DNA of 64,000 nucleotides from Hymenobacter sp. YIM 151858-1 (GTDB lineage: Bacteria > Bacteroidota > Bacteroidia > Cytophagales > Hymenobacteraceae): NCBI RefSeq assembly GCF_025979705.1, contig NZ_CP110136.1:3100001-3164000 (forward strand), written 5' to 3'. The position numbers and the translations under genes were made by a program. This document shows positions 9,198-17,137 of the stretch, piece after piece. The notes under the pieces are model-generated. The model saw only the letters and a program-made list of their open reading frames with translations, did no database searches and was not told the DNA's origin. Position 1 is the stretch's first letter. The number at the start of each line of letters is the position of its first letter.

Positions 9198-9926
9198 ATG
9201 CTCCACGCCCTGCCCATTACCAACGTTCGGCTGCAGCCCTGCGCCGTAGCGGCTGATAAGCTCACGTCCGTGCCGGGCGGGCATTTCTGCGCCGATTGCC
9301 AGCGCGTGGTGCACGACTTCACCAACGCTACGCAGCTTGAGTTGGCTGCAGCCCGAGCCGCCTCGCCCGATGGCCGGCTGTGCGGCCGCTTCCGGCAGGC
9401 GCAATTGGCGGCGGCACCTAGGCTGCGGCCGAGGTTGCGGTGCTTTTTGGCGGCCTTGGTGCTGGTGGTTGTGCAGGGCTTATCGGCGCAACAGGCGTGG
9501 GCGCAGGTGCGGCAACGCCCAGCAGCTCCGCGCACGCAGCAGCCGACTTCTGCTAATCAGCATAACAGCGCGAAGCAAGCTCACCACGTACCACTGTCCG
9601 CAAAGGCTCAACAAGAGCAACTGGTTTTCGTGGGGATGGAGCAAATGCCCGAATTTAAAGGCGGGCAAAAGGCTCTGTTGGAATATTTACGCAACAACAT
9701 TCATTATCCTCGTACCGCAGCCTCGGGTCGGGTATTTATCAGTTTCATTGTTGCAAAAACCGGCGCAGTTAAAGATGCGCGGGTTGTGAAGAGTGCCGAT
9801 CCGGCGCTTGATGCGGAAGCACTTAGGGTCGTTAAGCAGATGCCCAACTGGATACCGGCTCACCGAAATGGTCGGCCCATCGAAGTGACCTATACCGTAC
9901 CTATCACCTTCGACAGCAAGCAGTAA
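9198..9926 (+). CDS. Membrane-anchored TonB C-terminal domain protein with N-terminal CxxC segment
   Basis: 242 residues. The N-terminus reads HFCADCQRVVHDFTN, a cysteine-pair motif that precedes the membrane anchor in several TonB-like Bacteroidota proteins and may form a small metal-binding knuckle. One membrane segment follows (CFLAALVLVVVQGLSA, about 74-92). After a Gln-rich linker the last 85 residues form a TonB C-terminal domain (LLEYLRNNIHYP, GRVFISFIVAKTGAVKDARVV, LDAEALRVVKQMPNW). This suggests that the CxxC part is cytoplasmic and the TonB domain is periplasmic. TonB-C domains pass energy to outer-membrane receptors. There is no ExbB/ExbD nearby, so the partner is unknown. ATG 9198 is the first in-frame start. 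Confidence 0.85.
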   Translation: MLHALPITNVRLQPCAVAADKLTSVPGGHFCADCQRVVHDFTNATQLELAAARAASPDGRLCGRFRQAQLAAAPRLRPRLRCFLAALVLVVVQGLSAQQAWAQVRQRPAAPRTQQPTSANQHNSAKQAHHVPLSAKAQQEQLVFVGMEQMPEFKGGQKALLEYLRNNIHYPRTAASGRVFISFIVAKTGAVKDARVVKSADPALDAEALRVVKQMPNWIPAHRNGRPIEVTYTVPITFDSKQ

Positions 9927-10037
9927 GCACCTAGGAGGCACACGAGGAACTGCCAAGTCCACAACCTAGCGGCTCGGCAGTAGTACTGAAGTCATAAAAG
10001 CTTATACTTATAGCCAGACTTCATCCTCCTTCCGGCC

Positions 10038-11594
10038 ATGATCTTCACCCCGAGCCCCATGCTGCTGAAGCTGCTGTACACCCGCGGCAGCCTGCACAAC
10101 CTGCCCGACAACGGCGGCGTTGCTTTCTCGCTGAAAAACCGCCTCGATACGGTGCGCCTCACGCGCATCGACCACGTTCGGGTGAACGGCCATGCCCTAG
10201 GTCCGGAGCAGATTACCATCGATTTGGGCAACGGCAACATCCGGCCGGCTACCGAAATTGGCGAGGGCGGCGGCCTGGAGTTCCCCGTGGGGCAAAGCAT
10301 TACGCTGCGCCTGCACACCCACCCGCTGCCCGAGGGCATGCACCCGGTGCAGCTGCAGTTCCAGACCGACCCCTTCGGCGAACTGCAGGTGGAGGTAGAA
10401 GACGCCATTGTGCAGCAGGACCAGCGCGTGCGCATTCCGCGCTTCGAGCCCGACGACTACGCCGAGGCGGCCATTCAGGCGCGCCAACGCTTCGCGCAGG
10501 AGTTCACGGGCCAGGAGTTCGAGCACATCACCAAATACTCCTTCGATCCGCACGCGCTTAAGGGCAACTGCGAGCATTTTGCGGGGGTGGCGCAGGTGCC
10601 CATCGGGCTGGCCGGCCCCTTGCGCATCAACGGCGAGCACGCGCAGGGCGACTTCCTCATTCCGCTGGCCACCACCGAGGGCACTTTGGTAGCCAGCTAC
10701 AACCGCGGCATGCAGCTGCTCAACCTGAGCGGCGGCGTAAAGTGCACCGTTATCGGCGATGCCATGCAGCGCGCCCCGGTGTTTGTGTTCGACGACGCCC
10801 GCGGCGCCCGCGACTTCAGCCGCTGGGTAGAGGAGTGCATCGAAAAAATCCGGCACGAGGCCGAGGCCACCTCGCGCGTGGCCAAGCTGCAGTACATCGA
10901 TACGTACCTGGCCAACAAGTTTGCTTACCTGCGCTTTAATTTCAGCACCGGCGATGCGGCCGGGCAAAACATGGTGGGCCGGGCCACCTTCGCGGCTTGC
11001 TCCTGGATACTGGCCAACTACCAAGGCGCGCCCATCCGCAACTTCTACCTCGAGTCGAACTTCGCTACCGATAAAAAAGCCTCGCAGATAAACGTGATGC
11101 GCACCCGCGGCAAGCGCGTGGTGGCCGAGGCCCTGATTAAGCGCGATGTGCTGCAGCAGCGCATGCGCGTAACGCCCGAGCAGCTGGCCTACCACGGGCA
11201 AGTGGCCAACGTGGGCGCGTTTATGTCGGGGGCCAACAACAACGGCCTGCACTCGGCCAACGGCATCACGGCCATGTTCATCGCCACGGGCCAGGACGTG
11301 GCCAACGTGTCCGAATCGTCGGCAGGCATTATTTACTCGGAGCGCACCCCGGAGGGCGACCTGTACCTGAGCATCACCATCCCGTCGCTGATTGTGGCTA
11401 CCCACGGCGGCGGCACTGGCCTGGCCACCCAAAACGAATGCCTGCGCATGCTGGGCTGCGTGGGCCGCGGCACCGTGAACAAGTTTGCCGAAATCGTGGC
11501 CGGCGTGGTGCTGGCCGGCGAACTAAGCCTGGCCGCCGCCATCAGCAGCTCCGACTGGGTAAGCTCGCACGAGCAGTACGGCCGCAATCGGTGA
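10038..11594 (+). CDS. Hydroxymethylglutaryl-CoA reductase with N-terminal extension
   Basis: 518 residues. The core (about 150-518) is HMG-CoA reductase: LATTEGTLVAS carries the catalytic Glu (about 214), GDAAGQNMVG is the GDAMGMN-type cofactor motif, DKKASQIN carries the catalytic Lys (about 346), GQDVANVSESS the Asp (about 420), and SSHEQYGRN near the C-terminus the catalytic His (about 511). The DKKxxxIN pattern is closer to the class I (biosynthetic, NADPH) branch. It should convert HMG-CoA to mevalonate for isoprenoid synthesis in the mevalonate pathway. The first 140 residues look like a beta-rich domain without an obvious relation to the enzyme core. No membrane segment is present. 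An alternative ATG at 10059 would shorten it by 7 residues. It lies between two TonB-C-type genes. Confidence 0.93.
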   Translation: MIFTPSPMLLKLLYTRGSLHNLPDNGGVAFSLKNRLDTVRLTRIDHVRVNGHALGPEQITIDLGNGNIRPATEIGEGGGLEFPVGQSITLRLHTHPLPEGMHPVQLQFQTDPFGELQVEVEDAIVQQDQRVRIPRFEPDDYAEAAIQARQRFAQEFTGQEFEHITKYSFDPHALKGNCEHFAGVAQVPIGLAGPLRINGEHAQGDFLIPLATTEGTLVASYNRGMQLLNLSGGVKCTVIGDAMQRAPVFVFDDARGARDFSRWVEECIEKIRHEAEATSRVAKLQYIDTYLANKFAYLRFNFSTGDAAGQNMVGRATFAACSWILANYQGAPIRNFYLESNFATDKKASQINVMRTRGKRVVAEALIKRDVLQQRMRVTPEQLAYHGQVANVGAFMSGANNNGLHSANGITAMFIATGQDVANVSESSAGIIYSERTPEGDLYLSITIPSLIVATHGGGTGLATQNECLRMLGCVGRGTVNKFAEIVAGVVLAGELSLAAAISSSDWVSSHEQYGRNR

Positions 11595-11628
11595 TAATCA
11601 CAACTTCCTCAGCCCGTTAATACTACCT

Positions 11629-12090
11629 ATGCACACTCCATTAGTGAAGTATTGGGGCTCTCTGCTGGCCCTAGGTACTCTGCTGCTAACCGGCTTATCG
11701 GCAGCGGCTCAAGGCGCCCTTACGCCCATGCCCAATGCCATGTCACCCGACCTAGGGGGCAGTGCCAAGCTCGGCGGCCGCAAGCTGTACCGCTATGTCG
11801 AGAAGATGCCGGTGTACCTCGACGGAGGCAACGCGGGCTTGCAGGCGTTTATGAGCAGCAGGGTACGCGGGGCAGCCAGCGGCAGCGGAGCCTACCTCAC
11901 CTTCGTGGTCGACCAAACGGGCAAGGCCCGTTTTCCGGCCCTAGGTCCTACTTCGGCCGAAACCGAGGCTGCCACCGACCCGGCGCTGGCCAGGGCTTTG
12001 CAGTCGATAGGTAGCTTCCGGCCGGGCTACCAGAACGGCAAACCCGTGGATGTTGAGCTGACCGTACGCCTTGCTCCTACGAGCAAGTAA
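11629..12090 (+). CDS. Secreted TonB-C-like protein
   Basis: 153 residues with a signal peptide (MHTPLVKYWGSLLALGTLLLTGLSAAAQG). The rest resembles a shortened TonB C-terminal domain: MPVYLDGGNAGLQAFM, then GAYLTFVVDQTGKARF, then a terminal segment FRPGYQNGKPVDVELTVRL like the last strand of the domain in the protein at 9198-9926. With no membrane anchor it would be a free periplasmic protein rather than a classical energy transducer. It starts 35 bp after the HMG-CoA reductase stop, so co-transcription is possible. The function is not known. Confidence 0.75.
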   Translation: MHTPLVKYWGSLLALGTLLLTGLSAAAQGALTPMPNAMSPDLGGSAKLGGRKLYRYVEKMPVYLDGGNAGLQAFMSSRVRGAASGSGAYLTFVVDQTGKARFPALGPTSAETEAATDPALARALQSIGSFRPGYQNGKPVDVELTVRLAPTSK

Positions 12091-12140
12091 GCACCGGGCT
12101 TTTGCCGCGCTGAATGACTCCTCCGCTCAGTGGAAAAGTC

Positions 12141-12408
12141 CGTCATGCCGAGCTTGTCGAGACATCTCGCGTGCTGACGCGGGATAGAAACGGAATAGTT
12201 ACCTACGTAGGTACAGTCATCCTGAGCCAAGCGAAGGACCTTATCGTGCCTACGTCGGTAGACCCCACCCCCAGCCCCTCCCCAAAAGGAGAGGGGAGCG
12301 GTTAGTATCCGGCGTCAGCACGCCCGATGCCTCGATAAGCTCGGCATGACACGACCTAGGAAAAATCGTGCGAGCGTGAGAAGGTCCTTCCTTCGTCAGG
12401 ATGACGGA
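12141..12408. repeat. Nested inverted repeats of the GTCATGCCGAGC / GACATCTC type
   Basis: This gap between 12091 and 12423 has no gene. GTCATGCCGAGCTTGTCGAG (from 12142) is mirrored by CTCGATAAGCTCGGCATGAC (to about 12351). Inside, CATCCTGAGCCAAGCGAAGG (from about 12218) is mirrored by TCCTTCCTTCGTCAGGATG (to about 12404). A CCCCAGCCCCTCCCC...GGAGAGGGG block sits in the centre. These resemble the dispersed GAAGCATCTC-type palindromes common in Bacteroidota genomes, here stacked as a cruciform-like unit behind argH. Confidence 0.75.
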
Positions 12409-12423
12409 CGATTAACCTTACGG

Positions 12424-13734
12424 CTACTCCTGGTTTATGAACAGTCGGCTGCCTTGGCGCAGCTTATCTACTTTCTGCTGAATCGCCTCCAGCCCCAGGT
12501 TGTGCACGCTCCCCAGGTGCGTGGTGCCGAACTCTTTGTGCGGCACGTAGCTACCGTCTTCTACGGCCTGCCCTACCTCTTTGTAAGCCGTGCGGAAGGG
12601 CATGCCGGCTTGGATCAGCTGATTGATGTTTTCCACGGTGAACACCGCATCGTACTTCGGCTGATCGAGCAGGTTCGGCTTAATTTTCAGCTGCGGCAAG
12701 GCGAAGAGCACGATGTCGAGAATGTCGAGCAGCTGCGTCATCGGCTCGAACAGGATTTCCTTGAGAATCTGGAAGTCGCGGTGGTAGCCGCTGGGCAGGT
12801 TGTTGGTTACCAGCAGCAGCGTATTGGGCAGCGCCTGCAGGGCATTGCAGCGGGCCCGGATCAGCTCGAACACGTCGGGGTTTTTCTTGTGCGGCATGAT
12901 GCTGGAGCCGGTAGTAAACGCGGCGGGCAGCTCCACGAAGGCCAAATCCTGCGAGTTGTAGAGCACCAGGTCGTAGGCCATTTTGGCGAACGTGGCGGCC
13001 ATGCCGGCCATGGCAAAGGCCAGCGTTTTTTCGGTTTTGCCGCGCAGCATTTGAGCGCCCACGCTGCTCACGGCCAGGTTGCCAAAACCCATTTCGGCGG
13101 TGGTTTGCTGCCGGTCGATGGGGAATGAGCTACCGAAGCCTGCGCCCGAGCCCAAAGGGTTTTGGTCGGCTACGGTGTGGGCCGCTTCGAACAAGGCCAG
13201 ATCGAGCAGCAGGTGCTCGGCGTAGGCCGAAAACCACAGCCCGAACGAGCTGGGCATGGCCGCCTGAAAGTGGGTGTAACCGGGCATCAAATCGGCCTGA
13301 TGCGCATCGGCTTTAAGCAGCAGCACCTGCACCAGCTCCATGGTGCGGTTCGCCACTCGCTCCGTGTAGTCTTTCAGGAACAGCTGGATAGCCGTAAGCA
13401 CCTGGTCGTTGCGCGAGCGGGCGGTGTGGATCTTCTTGCCCGCGTCGCCGAATTTCTCCGTGAGGTAGTACTCAATCTTGGAGTGCACGTCCTCGAAGCT
13501 CTCCTCGATGGTTAAGGTGCCCTCATCTACCTGCGCGGCCAGCTCCGTGAGGCCTTGCTGCAGCTGCGCGTTTTCGGCCTCCGAAATCAGCCCAACCTTG
13601 GCCAGCATGTTGGCCTGCGCCTTCGAGGCTTGCACATCGAAGCGGGCCAGATACATATCCAGCTCCCGGTCGCGGCCCACGGTAAACGCCTCAATCTTCT
13701 TGTCGACGGCAATGCCCTTATCCCAGATTTTCAT
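12424..13734 (-). CDS. argH: Argininosuccinate lyase
   Basis: 436 residues, cytoplasmic. It cleaves argininosuccinate to arginine and fumarate, the last step of arginine synthesis. The fumarase/aspartase-superfamily signature GSSIMPHKKNPDVFELIR is present, as are HTARSRNDQVLT (substrate loop) and PGYTHFQAAMPSSFG. The start MKIWDKG at 13734 matches the usual N-terminus. It is the distal gene of a leftward cluster argB-argE'-argH, separated from argE' by a repeat element at 13759-13915, so it may be expressed at a different level. The final residues RLFINQE end before the nested repeats at 12141-12408. Confidence 0.97.
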   Translation of the reverse strand: MKIWDKGIAVDKKIEAFTVGRDRELDMYLARFDVQASKAQANMLAKVGLISEAENAQLQQGLTELAAQVDEGTLTIEESFEDVHSKIEYYLTEKFGDAGKKIHTARSRNDQVLTAIQLFLKDYTERVANRTMELVQVLLLKADAHQADLMPGYTHFQAAMPSSFGLWFSAYAEHLLLDLALFEAAHTVADQNPLGSGAGFGSSFPIDRQQTTAEMGFGNLAVSSVGAQMLRGKTEKTLAFAMAGMAATFAKMAYDLVLYNSQDLAFVELPAAFTTGSSIMPHKKNPDVFELIRARCNALQALPNTLLLVTNNLPSGYHRDFQILKEILFEPMTQLLDILDIVLFALPQLKIKPNLLDQPKYDAVFTVENINQLIQAGMPFRTAYKEVGQAVEDGSYVPHKEFGTTHLGSVHNLGLEAIQQKVDKLRQGSRLFINQE

Positions 13735-13758
13735 GTGTGTTTGAGTCGGAAGCTAAAA

Positions 13759-13915
13759 ACTAGTTCCCCTCCTCAGATGAGGAGGGGCTAGGGGTGGTTG
13801 AAAGGCTAGAGCTAAATTGGGTAGGTGGCTAAATACTAGTGGCTAGGTCTAAAGGTCGTTCAAACGTCAAAGTCAACCACCCCTAGCCCCTCCTCATCTG
13901 AGGAGGGAAACTAGT
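13759..13915. repeat. MITE-like double-hairpin element (copy 1)
   Basis: A 157-bp element with 43-bp inverted arms (13759-13801 and 13873-13915), 42 of 43 positions matching. Each arm also contains its own hairpin, CCCCTCCTCA-GA-TGAGGAGGGG, and both outer ends are ACTAGT. The 71-bp centre shows no reading frame. A second copy with a different centre is at 22168-22298. It lies between argE' and argH. Confidence 0.85.
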
Positions 13916-13951
13916 CCTAGCATCTAATCTGATAGCGAGCTTTAACTCTAA

Positions 13952-15022
13952 TCAAAACTTAAAGCCTTCCAGTAACTCTACGTATCCGCTGATGCCGCTG
14001 CAGATTTCGCTGAGCAGAATGTACTCGTCGGGGGTGTGCGAGCGGGCTGAGTCGCCGGGGCCCATCTTCACGGTTTCGAACGGCATTACAGCTTGGTCGG
14101 AGAGCGTGGCCGAGCCGAACGTCTTCCGCCCAAGGGCCAGGCCGCGCTGCACCAGCAAGTGCTCGGGCGCTATGCGCGAGGAGTTCAGGTACAGCGACCT
14201 AGGCGTTGCTTCGGAGCTGATGTGTTGCTGCACGGTGCGCACCACCTCGGCGTTGGAGTAGAACTCGTTGGTGCGCACATCCACCACAAAGTGGCAACGG
14301 TCGGGCACTACGTTGTGCTGCGAGCCGGCTTGCACTTGCGTTACAGTCATCTTCACGGGCCCGAGCAGCGGCGACACTTTCGGAAACTGGTACTGCCGAA
14401 TCCATTCGATATCCTGCACGGCTTTGTAGAGCGCGTTTTCGCCTTCGTCGCGGGCGGCGTGGCCGGTGCGGCCGTGCGCTACGCAGTCAAGCACCACCAA
14501 GCCTTTCTCAGCAATGGCCATGTCCATTTTGGTGGGTTCCCCCACAATCCCTAGGTCGATGCGGCCGAGCTGGGGCAGGATGCTGCGCACCCCATTGGCG
14601 CCCGATACTTCTTCCTCGGCCGTGATGGCGCAGATGAGGTTAAACCCTAGGTCGGGACGCGTGCGGAAGTACAGGAAGGTAGCCAGCAAGCTCACCGCCG
14701 AAGCCCCGGCGTCGTTGCTACCCAGGCCCACGAGTTTGTCGCCCTCGAGCACGGCCCCGAAAGGGTCGTACGTCCAGGTGCTGCCGGGCTTTACGGTGTC
14801 GTGGTGCGAGTTGAGCAGAATGGTTGGCTTGGCGGCATCGAAGTGCTCGTTAACGGCCCACACGTTGTGCTGCGCGCGCTGCGGCGCGGCGCCGTGCTGC
14901 TGCAGAAACGCGAAGATGAGGTCGGCAGTAGCACCCTCCTCCCGCGAAAACGACGGCGTGCGAATCAGCTGCTGCAACAGCGCAATGGCCTCGTCTGTGA
15001 GGCGCGAAATCAGCTCCGGCAT
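13952..15022 (-). CDS. argE': M20-family N-acyl-ornithine/citrulline deacylase
   Basis: 356 residues. A metallo-peptidase of family M20 with LLNSHHDTVKP (His and Asp metal ligands), GLGSNDAGASAV (bridging Asp), AEEEVSG (general base and ligand Glu), IVGEPT, and the C-terminal RSHTPDEYI His. It overlaps argB by 13 bp and so is translationally coupled to it. Since the window has an ArgF' of the acyl-ornithine type and no classical ornithine carbamoyltransferase, the likely substrate is N-acetyl- or N-succinyl-citrulline rather than acetylornithine. Whether the acyl group is acetyl or succinyl cannot be settled from the sequence. No signal peptide is seen, so it is cytoplasmic. Confidence 0.9.
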   Translation of the reverse strand: MPELISRLTDEAIALLQQLIRTPSFSREEGATADLIFAFLQQHGAAPQRAQHNVWAVNEHFDAAKPTILLNSHHDTVKPGSTWTYDPFGAVLEGDKLVGLGSNDAGASAVSLLATFLYFRTRPDLGFNLICAITAEEEVSGANGVRSILPQLGRIDLGIVGEPTKMDMAIAEKGLVVLDCVAHGRTGHAARDEGENALYKAVQDIEWIRQYQFPKVSPLLGPVKMTVTQVQAGSQHNVVPDRCHFVVDVRTNEFYSNAEVVRTVQQHISSEATPRSLYLNSSRIAPEHLLVQRGLALGRKTFGSATLSDQAVMPFETVKMGPGDSARSHTPDEYILLSEICSGISGYVELLEGFKF

Positions 15023-15792
15023 AGCACGGTTTTCACGGGCTCGTTGATCTTGAGCGCGTTTTCGATGATAACCTGCTCCACGCCAGCCGCCAGAGCGGCA
15101 AAGGCATTGTCGAGCTTCGGAATCATGCCGGCGGCAATAATACCCTCGGCTTTCAGCTGCTGATACAGCGCGGGCGTAATGCGCGGCACCACCGAGCTGT
15201 CGTCGTTTACGTCGCGCAGCACGCCATCCTTCTCAAAGCAGAAGTGCAGCTCTACCTGGTAGTGCGGCGCCAGCGCGCGGGCCAGCGCGCTGGCAATGGT
15301 ATCGGCGTTGGTGTTCAGCAGCTGCCCCTGGCCATCGTGCGTAATGGCGCAGAACACCGGCGTGAGGTCGGCGGCCAGCAGCTGCTGCACCACGGCAGTG
15401 TCGATGCTGCCGGCGTCGATGTCGCCCACAAAACCGTAGTCGATGTCCTTTACCGGCCGCTTGCTGGCCCGCACCGCGTTGCCATCGGCCCCCGACAGCC
15501 CTAGGGCATTTACGCCGCTGGCCTGCAGCAGGGCCACCAATTGCTTGTTGGTTTTGCCAGCGTAAAACATCGTTACGATGTCGAGCGTGGCGGCGTCGGT
15601 GATGCGGCGGCCCTGCACCATTTTGGGCTCGATGCCTAGGTCGCTGAGCATCTGGTTGGCGCCTTTGCCGCCGCCGTGCACCAACATTTTGCGGCCGGGC
15701 ACTTGGGCAAACGCCTGCACAAAACGGCGGAGCTGCGCCTCGTCGTCGAGGATGCCGCCGCCAATCTTGAATAGTTTGAGGATTTCTTTCAT
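15010..15792 (-). CDS. argB: N-acetyl(succinyl)glutamate kinase
   Basis: 260 residues of the amino-acid kinase family: KLFKIGGGILDD, the glycine loop MLVHGGGKGANQML, substrate-binding RRITDAATLD, LGLSGADGNAV, LLNTNADTIAS, and C-terminal GMIPKLDNAFAAL. It phosphorylates the gamma-carboxyl of an N-acylglutamate with ATP. I start at ATG 15792 (MKEILKLFKIGGG); 29 further in-frame upstream residues are Arg/Pro-rich and not family-like. It is the first gene of the leftward cluster and faces the GNAT-argG-argC-argD set across a 677-bp divergent region. Confidence 0.95.
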   Translation of the reverse strand: MKEILKLFKIGGGILDDEAQLRRFVQAFAQVPGRKMLVHGGGKGANQMLSDLGIEPKMVQGRRITDAATLDIVTMFYAGKTNKQLVALLQASGVNALGLSGADGNAVRASKRPVKDIDYGFVGDIDAGSIDTAVVQQLLAADLTPVFCAITHDGQGQLLNTNADTIASALARALAPHYQVELHFCFEKDGVLRDVNDDSSVVPRITPALYQQLKAEGIIAAGMIPKLDNAFAALAAGVEQVIIENALKINEPVKTVLCRS

Positions 15793-16469
15793 CCGAAAGT
15801 CAGCAGAGAGGCCCGACACGCGCTTTTCGGCCCTAGGTGCAGGGCGCCGGCTTGGGGCCAGCAGGCAATGGGCCGGCATTAGTTGCGCATTTTTTTTGCC
15901 GCCGGGCCGGCAAAGTTTCCGAAAAAAAACATCTAGTATTGCAACGTTTTTCCGGTGCCCCTCATTTACACCGTCAGAAAAACTCTCCTGCTGGCCCTTT
16001 AGGGGCGTTGGTGTTTGTCATGATTCGTTTTACTTCTCTTGTGCATTTGCGACGATCGAACCGGATCGTGCGAATTAAGCCAGCCTAGAGCTGGCTTGCC
16101 GATAGCCGTTTGTGTTTGCCCTTCGTGCTACCAACACGGCTCCGCTCACAGAGCGGAAATATCAAGAGAACAGAACAACTGACAATCAACAGACTGACAC
16201 GAGTGTAGGACGCGGTACATGTACTGAAGGTGGCTTTGCGTAAATGCCCCACCTGAGCAACGGCCCGTTTGGCCGGTTGCCCGCCCCAGCCAATCCCCTA
16301 CTGGCACCCCTCCCCGGATACCGAGCCCACCTAGGCGGCTTGGTCGTTGCAACGTCGGCCGCTGGCCCTGTTTGCGCCGCGTACCGTTAGCGTACATCTG
16401 CTGCTTTTTCCTGACTTCCCCGACATTTTTTGCCGCGCTCCGCAGGCCGGCACCATCGTCTACACCCCA
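15793..16469. other. Divergent control region of the arginine regulon
   Basis: No convincing gene is present. T8 (about 15890) and A8 (about 15924) runs near GCCGGGCCGGC could be part of the argB promoter side. AAGCCAGC (16077-16084) and GCTGGCTT (16090-16097) form a short hairpin, CCGCTC/GAGCGG another small one near 16142-16160. CCTAGG occurs near 15832 and 16331. No arginine operator could be recognised, though the divergent layout makes this the natural place for one. Confidence 0.5.
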
Positions 16470-17045
16470 ATGATTTTACGAGTTGCTAATGCTGCCGACG
16501 TGCAGCATGTAGAAACGCTTTGTCAATGGTACGAGGAATCGGCCAAACAGCGGGGCGTGGGCATCGCCAAGCGCGACCCTAACTACCTGAAGAAGAAGAT
16601 GGAAACGGGCAACGCCATCATCGCATTCATTGGCGAACAGCTGGCCGGCTTCTGCTACATCGAGACCTTCGAGGACCAGAAATTCATCGTCAACTCGGGC
16701 CTGATCGTGAACACCCAGCTGCGCAAAGAGGGCCTGGGCCGCGCCATCAAAAACGAGGTGTTCAAACTCTCGCGCACCAAGTACCCCGGCGCCAAGCTGT
16801 TCGGCATTACCACCTCCGGGCCGGTGATGAAAATGAACACCGACCTGGGCTACCGCCCCGTGGCCTTCCCCGAGCTCACGCAGTCGGACGACTTCTGGAA
16901 GGGTTGCTCGTCGTGCAAGTACTACCCCATTCTGGAGGAAAACCAGCGTCGTATGTGCCTGTGCACCGGCATGTTGTACGACAACCTGAACGACGAGTAC
17001 GGGCAGAAGCCGCAGGAAACCATCGAATTCATCAGTAATCAGTAG
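16470..17045 (+). CDS. GNAT-family acyltransferase of the arginine cluster, candidate N-acylglutamate synthase
   Basis: 191 residues. The GNAT fold is visible with NSGLIVNTQLRKEGLGRAIK (the acyl-CoA pyrophosphate loop RKEGLG) and LGYRPV at the end of the core. The C-terminal part has a four-cysteine cluster, GCSSCKYYP then MCLCTGML, which is not part of the usual GNAT fold and may bind a metal. No argA or argJ is visible in the window, so this enzyme is the obvious candidate for the first step, acylation of glutamate. Its place directly before argG, about 90 bp away, supports that. The start at 16470 gives MILRVANAAD at the first beta strand. The acyl donor (acetyl- or succinyl-CoA) is unknown. 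Confidence 0.8.
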   Translation: MILRVANAADVQHVETLCQWYEESAKQRGVGIAKRDPNYLKKKMETGNAIIAFIGEQLAGFCYIETFEDQKFIVNSGLIVNTQLRKEGLGRAIKNEVFKLSRTKYPGAKLFGITTSGPVMKMNTDLGYRPVAFPELTQSDDFWKGCSSCKYYPILEENQRRMCLCTGMLYDNLNDEYGQKPQETIEFISNQ

Positions 17046-17137
17046 TTGGTTTTGGGTACTGAGACAAACTCACTGGGTTGGCTCTCGCTCTTCGCCGCGC
17101 ATACTGACTACTCACTACTTCCTACTCACTACAAAGC
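17041..17137. repeat. Word repeat between the GNAT gene and argG
   Basis: Short words of the form TACTGAGA, CATACTGACTACTCACTAC and CCTACTCACTAC, partly self-complementary with TAGTTGG...GGGTACTGAG on the left side. The right part ends six bases before the argG start codon, leaving little space for a normal ribosome-binding site. It is related in vocabulary to the repeat at 963-1150. Confidence 0.55.

Noticed and set aside
12114-12305. A small frame in the repeat region behind argH
   Set aside because: It is made entirely of inverted repeat sequence.
15837-16088. An 83-codon frame in the divergent arginine control region
   Set aside because: No start context and no motif; lies across homopolymer runs and likely promoters.
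17041-17137. The repeat before argG as a CRISPR-like array
   Set aside because: The words are too short and irregular, with no constant spacer length.
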